DNA of 5,138 nucleotides from Armatimonadota bacterium (GTDB taxonomy: Bacteria > Armatimonadota > Zipacnadia > Zipacnadales > UBA11051). A program made the position numbers and the translations under genes. A model generated the notes under the pieces. That model was not told the origin of the DNA and searched no databases. It worked only from the letters and a program-made list of their open reading frames with translations. Below are positions 1 to 5,138 of this stretch, piece by piece; within the stretch, counting starts at the first letter, position 1; every line of letters begins with the position of its first letter. The stretch is taken from positions 1,954 through 7,091 of the forward strand of contig DPJP01000226.1 in NCBI GenBank assembly GCA_003542955.1, read 5' to 3'.

Positions 1-510
1 ATCGACATCGGGTGCGGAAGCGGCGTGCTGGGGCTCTCAGTCGCCCACGAGCTTCCCCAGCTGTCTGTCGTCGGCTGTGACATATCACCGGCGGCTCTTA
101 TGCTCTTTTCCGAGAATGCCGCCGCGCTTGGTCTGCTCGGGCGCGTGTCGGCGGTCCGCGGGAGCTTCCTCGACTGGCTTGGCCGGGAGGCTGCCGGGCG
201 CATCGAGTATATCATCAGCAACCCGCCCTACGTTCGTCCCGACGTGTACGCCACGCTCGCGCCCGAGATCATCCGCTACGAGCCGCGCACGGCCCTGCTT
301 AGCCCGACGCCCGACGGGCTCGGAGCGTACCGGAGTATTGCCGATGCGCTGAGACTGATGCACGCGGTGCGGCTGGTGGGCCTCGAGATCGGCTACGATC
401 AGGCAGAGGTGGTACACCTGATGCGAGAGTCGCGTCCCGACCTGATATGGCGGGTGCACAATGACTACTCCGGCCATCCCCGCATCGTCATCGGTGAGGC
501 CGATGGGTGA
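1..510 (+). CDS. prmC: Peptide chain release factor N5-glutamine methyltransferase (5'-truncated)
   Basis: PrmC transfers a methyl group from S-adenosylmethionine to the glutamine of the GGQ motif in release factors RF1 and RF2, in the cytosol. The window begins inside the gene; the frame is open from base 1 and encodes the last 169 residues, against about 280 in a full PrmC, so the N-terminal helical domain is missing. What remains is most of the Rossmann methyltransferase domain. It starts with SAM motif I (IDIGCGSG, residues 1-8). The acidic ribose-binding position lies in GCDIS. The substrate-glutamine motif NPPY is at residues 74-77 (bases 220-231). The family blocks EPRTAL (94-99) and DGLGAYR (105-111) follow, with a GLEIGYDQ segment and a terminal RIVIGEADG. 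NPPY followed by EPR and DGL separates PrmC from other NPPY methylases such as PrmB or HemK-unrelated DNA methylases. The stop overlaps the tsaC start, and prmC-tsaC adjacency is common in bacteria, often behind prfA, which may lie just upstream. Confidence 0.95.
   Translation: MDIGCGSGVLGLSVAHELPQLSVVGCDISPAALMLFSENAAALGLLGRVSAVRGSFLDWLGREAAGRIEYIISNPPYVRPDVYATLAPEIIRYEPRTALLSPTPDGLGAYRSIADALRLMHAVRLVGLEIGYDQAEVVHLMRESRPDLIWRVHNDYSGHPRIVIGEADG
492..498 (+). promoter_or_regulatory. Ribosome binding site for tsaC
   Basis: GGTGAGG lies inside the end of prmC, four bases before the ATG at 503. It decides the tsaC start: an in-frame ATG at 461 has no comparable purine-rich site, and would add 14 residues not needed by the family fold. 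Confidence 0.6.
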
Positions 511-1150
511 ACTGATCCGGCTTGCGGAGACCGGCCTGCAGGAGGCCGTGGAGCGGGCCATGGAGGCCGTCGAGAGCGATGGGCTCATCATCATCCCCAC
601 CGAGACGGTGTATGGGCTGGCGGGGCGGGTATCAGAGCCGGTAGCGCGCAGGCTGTTTAAGCTCAAGCAGCGGGACGAGGGGCGCCCCCTGCCGATCATC
701 GGCGCGTCACTGGAGGCCCTACAAGGCTGCGTGGCGGCGATTCATCCTGTTGTCGAGGCACTGGCCCGGCGCTTCTGGCCCGGGCCGCTGACCCTGGTCG
801 TTCCCAGGGCCGCGACGCTCCCGGACATAGTCACCGGTGGCCGCGATTCGGTCGGGGTGCGCGTGCCCGACCATCCGTTCACGCTCGTGCTGCTCGAGCG
901 GCTCGGACAACCGATGATTGCGACCAGCGCCAACATGTCGGATGTCGACCCCGCTACGGCGCTGGATGAGCTTGACCGCCGCCTCATTGACGGGGTAGCC
1001 TGTGTGGTCGATGCGGGACCGTGCCCGATGCGGCGGGCGTCCACGGTCTTCGACCTGACCGCTTCGCCGCCGCGCGTGCTGCGTGCCGGGCCGATCCCGG
1101 AGGCCGCACTGCTCGAGACGTGGCGTGACTGGCAGAGACAGCTTCAGTAG
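503..1150 (+). CDS. tsaC: L-threonylcarbamoyladenylate synthase, short TsaC/YrdC type
   Basis: The enzyme makes threonylcarbamoyl-AMP from threonine, bicarbonate and ATP, the first step of t6A formation at position 37 of ANN-decoding tRNAs. The 215-residue product is a single YrdC domain without the C-terminal Sua5 domain. Signature motifs are in order: PTETVYGL (32-39), the KQR with RPLP (55-57 and 61-64) that forms part of the nucleotide/substrate pocket, WPGPLT (92-97), VGVRVPDHP (117-125), TSAN (141-144) and STVFD (180-184), followed by the usual VLRAG. All expected active-site elements are intact. I chose ATG 503 because it has a close GGTGAGG site, overlaps the prmC stop by 8 nt (ATGGGTGA), and gives the normal short N-terminus; ATG 461 is the alternative. 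The overlap suggests translational coupling to prmC. The partner genes tsaB, tsaD and tsaE are not in this window. YciO-type paralogues are the main alternative, but motif completeness and the prmC neighbour favour TsaC. Confidence 0.94.
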   Translation: MGELIRLAETGLQEAVERAMEAVESDGLIIIPTETVYGLAGRVSEPVARRLFKLKQRDEGRPLPIIGASLEALQGCVAAIHPVVEALARRFWPGPLTLVVPRAATLPDIVTGGRDSVGVRVPDHPFTLVLLERLGQPMIATSANMSDVDPATALDELDRRLIDGVACVVDAGPCPMRRASTVFDLTASPPRVLRAGPIPEAALLETWRDWQRQLQ

Positions 1151-1178
1151 ACGTGGCAGGGGCTCGAGAGGCCCGAAT

Positions 1179-1186
1179 GAGGTGAG
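1179..1186 (+). promoter_or_regulatory. Strong ribosome binding site for the ceramidase-like gene
   Basis: GAGGTGAG is close to the ideal anti-16S complement and ends three bases before the ATG at 1190. It fixes that start and suggests efficient independent initiation after the 39-nt gap from tsaC. Confidence 0.75.
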
Positions 1187-1189
1187 CAG

Positions 1190-2485
1190 ATGCGAGCAGG
1201 CTTCTTCAGCAGGACAATCACGCCTCCGGTCGGTTACGAAATGCCGGGCGGGTTCCAGAAACGCTTCGCGACAGGCATAGCCGACGACCTGCGCACCAAC
1301 GCGGTGTACATCGAGGCGGCAGATGCGGCGGTGGCCATCGTCTCGATCGACTGCGTCTCGTTTGATGATGACGTGGCGGCAACAGCCAGGGCCCTGGTGC
1401 GCGAGCACACGGGCCTGCCTGCTTCGAGCGTGTTGATCGCGGCCACTCACACGCACACGGGCGGGCCGACGGGCGATGTGCTGATGAGTGAGAAGCACCC
1501 GTGGTATTGCACGTGGGTGGCGGAGCAGGCGGCGACCGCGGTCATCTGCGCATGTCAGAACGCCACCGATGCCACCGTCGGCTCGGGCAGCGCGACGGTC
1601 GAGGGCATAGGCCACAATCGACGATGGCACATCGCCGACGGCACAGTGCAGACGAACCCGGGCCGCATCCCGCTCGAACAGCGCATACGTCCCGCCGGAC
1701 CTGTGGACGACGAGCTGTCGGTGATAGGGGTCTGGGACCTTAGCGGTACCCCACTCGGCGCCGTGCTCAACTACACCTGTCACACCACGTTCATGTCCGG
1801 CTTGTCCTATTCGGCCGATTACTCCGGGGCCATTGAGCGCCATCTGGGTATGCCTGTGGTGTTTCTCAACGGAGCCATGGGCGACATCAACCAGATCGAC
1901 TTCAGCGATCCCGGCGACAGGGGCAAGTACACCGGTCCCGACTACACCGAGCAGACGGGCAGGAAGCTCGCGGCCGCCGCGGAACAGGTTCTCCGGACGG
2001 TCGCGCGCACGGCCGATGTCGCCGCCCCGGTCGCGTCGCGCATCGACACCACGCGGCTGCCGGTGCGCCGACCTGAGCCGGATGAACTCGAGCAGGCCGC
2101 TGCGCTGTGGGAGCACGCTGAGGGGCAACTCACGACCGAGCAGATATACGCGCGGGAACTCGTGCTGCTTGATGCCATGGTTGCCGAGAGTGGGTCGATG
2201 GTGCCGTGCGAACTGCAATCGGTGCGCATCGGGCGGATGAGGCTCACCGCCGCGCCGCTGCAGCCCTTCTGCGAGCTGGGCTTGGCGATCAAGGCTGCAG
2301 TCGGCCGCAACACCATGGTGGTGTCGCTGGCCAACGGCTGCCTGGGCTACCTGGGGCCGCTGCTGGCCTATGCCGAGGGCGGCTATGAACTGACACTCAA
2401 ACGCACGAGCCGGCTTGCGCCCGGCAGTGGCGAACGCTATGTCGATGCCGCGATTGCGGCACTGGCGCAACTCGAAGGAAGATAG
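1190..2485 (+). CDS. Neutral/alkaline non-lysosomal ceramidase-like protein
   Basis: This 431-residue protein matches the N-terminal hydrolase domain family of neutral ceramidases (zinc amidohydrolases cleaving the ceramide N-acyl bond). Visible family blocks are the opening TITPPVG (9-15), THTHTGG (86-92), GHNRR (141-145), NYTCHTT (194-200), SADYSG (208-213), FLNGAMGDIN (225-234), QPFCELG (358-364), LANGCLGYL (380-388) and AEGGYE (395-400). By analogy with bacterial ceramidase, the THTH histidines (87/89), His198, Glu362 and Tyr399 are likely metal ligands. The classic nucleophile motif GDVSP reads GDINQ here, so the serine position is Asn234 and true ceramidase activity is doubtful. The C-terminal immunoglobulin-like domain of full-length ceramidases is absent, and there is no signal peptide, which predicts a cytosolic protein. 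Such short relatives are often annotated only as hypothetical. It is followed after 4 nt by the YchF-like gene, implying cotranscription. Family assignment is firm; substrate is unknown and could be another amide or ester. Confidence 0.85.
   Translation: MRAGFFSRTITPPVGYEMPGGFQKRFATGIADDLRTNAVYIEAADAAVAIVSIDCVSFDDDVAATARALVREHTGLPASSVLIAATHTHTGGPTGDVLMSEKHPWYCTWVAEQAATAVICACQNATDATVGSGSATVEGIGHNRRWHIADGTVQTNPGRIPLEQRIRPAGPVDDELSVIGVWDLSGTPLGAVLNYTCHTTFMSGLSYSADYSGAIERHLGMPVVFLNGAMGDINQIDFSDPGDRGKYTGPDYTEQTGRKLAAAAEQVLRTVARTADVAAPVASRIDTTRLPVRRPEPDELEQAAALWEHAEGQLTTEQIYARELVLLDAMVAESGSMVPCELQSVRIGRMRLTAAPLQPFCELGLAIKAAVGRNTMVVSLANGCLGYLGPLLAYAEGGYELTLKRTSRLAPGSGERYVDAAIAALAQLEGR
2475..2481 (+). 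promoter_or_regulatory. Ribosome binding site for the YchF-like gene
   Basis: AAGGAAG sits over the last codons of the ceramidase-like gene, eight bases before ATG 2490. It supports that start over an in-frame ATG at 2415, which would overlap the previous gene by 71 nt and place 25 residues ahead of the P-loop strand. Confidence 0.65.
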
Positions 2486-2489
2486 GCGG

Positions 2490-3539
2490 ATGAAGATCGG
2501 ACTTCTCGGCCTGCCGGGCAGCGGCAAGAGCTCAGTGTTCCGCGCGGTCACCGGCCGCGGGCAGGAGCGGCACTCAGGCGACGACATCGCCGTGCTCAAG
2601 GTGCCAGACCAGCTCCTCCGGCAGATCGCCGACTTCTACCACTCGAAGAAGGTGACGATGGCGGAGCTTGCCCTCGTCGACATAACCGCGCTGAGCAAGG
2701 GTGAGGATGTGGCCGGCCGGCAACGCCATCTCAGCCAATTGGCCGGTGATGCGGACGCATTCGCACTGGTCATTCAGGCTTTCGGCAGCATGGACTACAC
2801 CGGCGGAGAGCTTGATCCACGCGGCGACCTCGAGACACTGATCCTGGAGCTGGCACTCACCGACCTGGATGTGATTGCCACGAGAATCGAGCGCATCCAG
2901 TCCGGCCCCAAGGTGGATCGTGGCCAGTTCGAGCTCCACACGCTGCAGAAGGCTCACGATCATCTGGCGGCCGGCGGGCTGGTTGCCGGCCTGGACTTGA
3001 GCCCCGAGGAGCAGAAGGCACTGCGCGGCTTCAGACTGCTCACCGCGCGGCCGATGCTGGTGGTGTTCAACGTCGGCGAGGACGATCTCAAGGGCGAGAG
3101 CATCGCCACGGCACGCGAGTACGCCGACTCCCTCGGACTTCCGTCACTGGTCTTCTGCGCGGAACTCGAGGAGGAGCTTGCCGCGCTTGGCGACGAAGAG
3201 CGCGGCGCGTTCCTGGCCGATTTCGGCCTCGAGGCATCGGCGCGCGATCGTCTGATCCGGGCCGCTTACGAGACGGTCAGTGCCGTGACATTCTACACCG
3301 CGGCCCACAACGAGGCGCGCGCGTGGACTGTCCAAAGAGGCACGCGTGCCCGCGAAGCTGCCGGCAAGATACATACCGACCTCGCCGACAGCTTCGTCCG
3401 GGCGGAGGTCATCAAGGCATCGGTGCTCCTGCAGTGCTCATCCGAGGCCGAATGCCGCGAACGGGGGGCCGTCTCGCTCGAAGGCGCGGACTACGTCGTC
3501 GAGGAAGGCGACATTATGCTGATACGTTTCACCCACTAA
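2490..3539 (+). CDS. Divergent YchF/OLA1-like P-loop GTPase/ATPase with TGS (DUF933) domain
   Basis: YchF/OLA1 proteins are ribosome-associated P-loop NTPases of the Obg branch that can use ATP. This 349-residue product (typical YchF is about 363) begins directly at the P-loop strand, GLPGSGKSS (7-15). A KVPD block (37-40) and a KKVT segment (53-56) match the YchF order. A helical insert follows (about 100-180, with helix-rich LETLILELALTDLDVI), then NVGE (194-197), equivalent to the YchF NxxE base-recognition motif. The C-terminal TGS/DUF933 domain (about 266-347) is very well conserved: RAWTVQRGT (277-285), IHTD (294-297), RAEVI (304-308) and DYVVEEGD (334-341). The G domain is unusual. The NVGKST P-loop is GSGKSS. 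The switch I stretch (23-33) is short and has no Thr. The DxxG motif reads DITA (64-67), losing its Gly. It is therefore a divergent paralogue rather than the housekeeping ychF, which may be elsewhere in the genome. It lies 4 nt after the ceramidase-like gene, probably in the same transcript. Nucleotide preference and target are unknown. Confidence 0.88.
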   Translation: MKIGLLGLPGSGKSSVFRAVTGRGQERHSGDDIAVLKVPDQLLRQIADFYHSKKVTMAELALVDITALSKGEDVAGRQRHLSQLAGDADAFALVIQAFGSMDYTGGELDPRGDLETLILELALTDLDVIATRIERIQSGPKVDRGQFELHTLQKAHDHLAAGGLVAGLDLSPEEQKALRGFRLLTARPMLVVFNVGEDDLKGESIATAREYADSLGLPSLVFCAELEEELAALGDEERGAFLADFGLEASARDRLIRAAYETVSAVTFYTAAHNEARAWTVQRGTRAREAAGKIHTDLADSFVRAEVIKASVLLQCSSEAECRERGAVSLEGADYVVEEGDIMLIRFTH

Positions 3540-3561
3540 CACTCGCGCCCTGCGCGGTGGG
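3532..3561 (+). other. GC-rich stem-loop at the end of the YchF-like gene
   Basis: An inner perfect stem, CGCGC (3544-3548) with GCGCG (3552-3556) and a CCT loop, is flanked by CCCAC (3532-3536) and GTGGG (3557-3561). Together they can form a 10-bp stem with a 7-nt bulge that contains the stop codon. No T-run follows (the next bases are GTTGAACGGG), so it is not a convincing intrinsic terminator. A role in attenuation or mRNA stability is possible but unproven, and GC-rich DNA often yields such stems by chance. Confidence 0.35.
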
Positions 3562-3593
3562 GTTGAACGGGTTTGAGGTGTGGCGCAAGGCGT

Positions 3594-3615
3594 CACTTCG
3601 AGTGCGGAATGCACT
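3594..3615 (+). other. Two overlapping, mutually exclusive small hairpins before the kinase RBS
   Basis: CACT (3594-3597) can pair with AGTG (3601-3604) over a TCG loop. Alternatively AGTGC (3601-3605) can pair with GCACT (3611-3615) over a GGAAT loop, ending directly at the Shine-Dalgarno GGAGG. Both use AGTG at 3601-3604, so only one can form. The stems are 4 and 5 bp and may be chance. Confidence 0.25.
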
Positions 3616-3620
3616 GGAGG
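3616..3620 (+). promoter_or_regulatory. Ribosome binding site for the GHMP kinase
   Basis: GGAGG, eight bases before ATG 3629, is a near-ideal site. It rules out starts further upstream in the same open frame, which runs back through the YchF-like gene to about 3323 but encodes Arg-rich, non-family sequence there. Confidence 0.8.
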
Positions 3621-3628
3621 AATCTCGC

Positions 3629-4657
3629 ATGGTCATACGCAGCCGAACACCGACGCGCATCGACTTCGCCGGGGGTACCACCGACCTGGCGGCCTTTGCC
3701 TCGATCGAGGGAGGGGCGGTCATCAATGCTGCGATCAACCGCTATGCCTACTGCACCTATGCGCCCGTGGACCAGGCGGGGGTGCGCATTGTGTCCCAGG
3801 ACCTCGAGGAGTTCGTCGAGGCCGCCGACATCCGCGACCTCGAGTATGACGGCAACCTCGACCTGCTGAAGGCCGCCGTGCGGCAGATGAACCTCGACGG
3901 CGGCATGCAGATAGCGGTCCGCTGCGAGGCGCCGCCGGGTTCGGGAACCGGCTCCTCGGCCTCCGTCGGCGTAGCCCTGCTCGGCCTGCTCGACTACCTG
4001 CGCGCCTTCGCCCAGGGGCATGAGCGCAGCAAGCTGAGCCGCTTTGAGATTGCCGACATGGCCTGCGATCTCGAGCACGAGCTTGGCATCATCGGCGGCA
4101 AGCAGGACCAGTACGCCGCGGCACTGGGCGGCTTCAACTACATGGAGTTCTACGACCGTGGCAAGGTGGCCGTCGAGCCGGTGGCGATCCCCGACGGGCT
4201 GCGCTATGACCTCGAGAAGCACCTGATCCTGTGCTATACGGGGCAATCGCGGCTGTCGGGTGACACGAACGACCGCATGATCACCGCCTACAAGGAAGGC
4301 CACGAGACGGTGTGCAGCGCGCTGCGGACGGTCAAGCGGGTGGCACGCGACATCTATCGCGCCTTCCTGGCCGGCGATACCGAGTGGTTCGGAGAACTGC
4401 TGCTGGAGGAGTGGGCCGCGCGCGAGCAGCTTGCTCCCGGAGTGGTGACTGACAAGATGCAGGCGCTCAAGACTGCCGCGTTGGCCGCGGGAGCCGTTGG
4501 CGCGAAGGTCTGCGGCGCGGGCGGCGGCGGTTGCCTGCTGTTTCTGGCCGCGCCGGATACGGAGTCGAACATCCGCCGCGCCCTCGAACAGATGGACTCT
4601 CACATTCTTGACTTCTCATTCGACATGGCCGGGCTGAAAGTGTGGCAATCGCAGTGA
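3629..4657 (+). CDS. GHMP-family sugar kinase, HddA-like (heptose-7-phosphate kinase type)
   Basis: GHMP kinases transfer the ATP gamma-phosphate to small hydroxyl substrates. The 342-residue product resembles D-glycero-alpha-D-manno-heptose 7-phosphate kinase (HddA), which makes the 1,7-bisphosphate for GDP-heptose in S-layer or surface glycans. It opens with a substrate-binding strand RTPTRIDFAGGTTDL (6-20) followed by GGAVINAAINRYAY (28-41). The ATP-binding GHMP motif PPGSGTGSSAS is at 102-112, and the highly characteristic GGKQDQYAAALGG at 156-168 includes the likely catalytic Asp160. A YTGQSR segment follows, and motif 3, CGAGGGG, is at 295-301 near the C-terminus. No key residue is missing, and the length is normal for the family. 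ATG 3629 is chosen for its GGAGG site and because the protein then begins right at the first family strand. The gene is separated from the YchF-like gene by 89 nt and its stop overlaps the GTG of the next gene. No other heptose gene (gmhA, gmhB, hddC) is visible, so fucose, galactose-type or another sugar is equally possible. Confidence 0.9.
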   Translation: MVIRSRTPTRIDFAGGTTDLAAFASIEGGAVINAAINRYAYCTYAPVDQAGVRIVSQDLEEFVEAADIRDLEYDGNLDLLKAAVRQMNLDGGMQIAVRCEAPPGSGTGSSASVGVALLGLLDYLRAFAQGHERSKLSRFEIADMACDLEHELGIIGGKQDQYAAALGGFNYMEFYDRGKVAVEPVAIPDGLRYDLEKHLILCYTGQSRLSGDTNDRMITAYKEGHETVCSALRTVKRVARDIYRAFLAGDTEWFGELLLEEWAAREQLAPGVVTDKMQALKTAALAAGAVGAKVCGAGGGGCLLFLAAPDTESNIRRALEQMDSHILDFSFDMAGLKVWQSQ

Positions 4658-5138
4658 ACGACTATCCGAGCCTGCACCCCACCCCGACGCCGCTCGTCAC
4701 CGGTCGGCCGCCGCTGAGCTGGCGTGAGCCGGTCATCATCGTCTTCTCAACCGTGCTCCTGACGGCCGTCCACTACCACACGAACCTCCGTTGCCTGTTT
4801 GACCCGAAGGACCGCCTGCTCGCCTGGATGGCCATCAACTTCGTTGTACTCTTCGGCCTGCCGGCGCTCTTCATCCGGCTGGTCCTCAAGCAGCGGCTCT
4901 CAGAGTTCGGCCTCCAACTGGGGAAGGCCCGGATGTGGGCTCAGTGGTCACTGGCTTTCGGTGGCGTGATGGTGTTCGGGATACTGATCGCCGCGAGCCT
5001 CGGGAGCTTCCAGGACTACTACTCCTTCCACCAGTGGGCCGGGCGGGACGCCGTGAGCTTTCTGGTTTTCACGGCGGGGTGGGGGCTCTACTTCTTCGCG
5101 TGGGAGTTCTTCTTCCGGGGCTTCATGCTGTTCGGGCT
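4654..5138 (+). CDS. CPBP-family intramembrane protein (CAAX protease/bacteriocin-processing type), 3'-truncated
   Basis: The frame stays open to the window edge and gives 161 residues of a multi-pass membrane protein. A Pro-rich cytosolic-looking head (about 1-25) is followed by hydrophobic segments at about 26-39, 58-78, 98-116 and 134-149. The segment LSEFGLQLG (82-90) is a typical CPBP spacer. The last residues, WEFFFRGFMLFG (150-161), are the first half of the CPBP (Abi, PF02517) core, normally EExxxR. Here the second Glu (151) and Arg (155) are present but the first Glu is Trp150. The His-bearing later motifs lie beyond the window. The start is inferred: GTG 4654 overlaps the kinase stop (GTGA), and GTG 4642 is the only alternative after an in-frame stop at 4609. 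No strong Shine-Dalgarno is seen for either, so translation probably depends on coupling to the kinase. CPBP members process prenylated proteins, act in bacteriocin immunity or serve as scaffolds; which applies here cannot be told. Confidence 0.82.
   Translation, partial: MNDYPSLHPTPTPLVTGRPPLSWREPVIIVFSTVLLTAVHYHTNLRCLFDPKDRLLAWMAINFVVLFGLPALFIRLVLKQRLSEFGLQLGKARMWAQWSLAFGGVMVFGILIAASLGSFQDYYSFHQWAGRDAVSFLVFTAGWGLYFFAWEFFFRGFMLFG

Noticed and set aside
461..502. Upstream in-frame ATG extending tsaC by 14 residues
   Set aside because: It would overlap prmC by 50 nt without a good ribosome binding site, and the extra residues are low-complexity and not part of the family fold.
1151..1189. GGGC/GCCC inverted repeat in the tsaC to ceramidase-like gap as a terminator
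   Set aside because: The stem is only four base pairs with a seven-base loop and no T-run follows.
719..2599. Long open frame of 626 codons on the - strand
   Set aside because: It spans three recognised + strand genes, its product is Arg/His/Gly-rich with no recognisable family, and such shadows are expected opposite G/C-ending codons in high-GC DNA.
3563..3591. TTGAAC as a possible -35 box in the gap before the kinase
   Set aside because: No TATAAT-like element occurs about 17 bases downstream (the region reads AAGGCG), so no promoter can be supported.
3323..3628. Extension of the GHMP kinase frame upstream of 3629
   Set aside because: It overlaps the conserved TGS domain of the YchF-like gene, encodes Arg-rich shadow sequence, and the GGAGG before 3629 gives a clear start.
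3593..4603. Open frame of 336 codons on the - strand
   Set aside because: It lies wholly opposite the GHMP kinase, whose motifs are complete; composition is shadow-like and no domain is recognisable.

Overview
The window holds six co-directional protein-coding genes on the + strand, packed almost end to end (junctions of -8, +39, +4, +89 and -4 nt). Both end genes are cut by the window edges. The DNA is GC-rich (roughly mid-60s % by eye), third codon positions are mostly G/C, and most starts have good Shine-Dalgarno sites. This indicates a high-GC bacterium. Protein families such as the ceramidase-like hydrolase, the divergent YchF relative and the HddA-like kinase are reminiscent of environmental or uncultivated lineages (for example PVC-type or Armatimonadota-like), but the sequence alone does not fix a phylum.

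Layout: (1) 1-510, the C-terminal part of PrmC, the release-factor glutamine methyltransferase. (2) 503-1150, TsaC/YrdC, the threonylcarbamoyl-AMP synthase for tRNA t6A, overlapping prmC by 8 nt. (3) 1190-2485, a neutral/alkaline non-lysosomal ceramidase-like protein that keeps the family's metal-site residues but has Asn where the ceramidase Ser nucleophile is expected. (4) 2490-3539, a YchF/OLA1-type P-loop protein with a canonical C-terminal TGS/DUF933 domain but an eroded G domain. (5) 3629-4657, a GHMP sugar kinase close to HddA. (6) 4654-5138, the N-terminal part of a CPBP-family multi-pass membrane protein, starting at a GTG that overlaps the kinase stop.

Functionally, prmC, tsaC and the YchF-like gene share a translation theme: termination, tRNA modification and a ribosome-associated GTPase family. 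The ceramidase-like protein, sugar kinase and CPBP protein suggest envelope, lipid or glycan work, but no shared pathway can be shown. The spacing suggests one transcript, with the 89-nt gap at 3540-3628 the only place with room for a regulatory element. That gap contains a GC-rich stem-loop and two mutually exclusive small hairpins next to the kinase ribosome binding site. No promoter, tRNA, rRNA, CRISPR array, insertion sequence or long repeat was seen. No clear undescribed system is present; the best leads are the degenerate YchF relative, the Ser-less ceramidase-like protein and the CPBP protein with a Trp in place of the first motif Glu.
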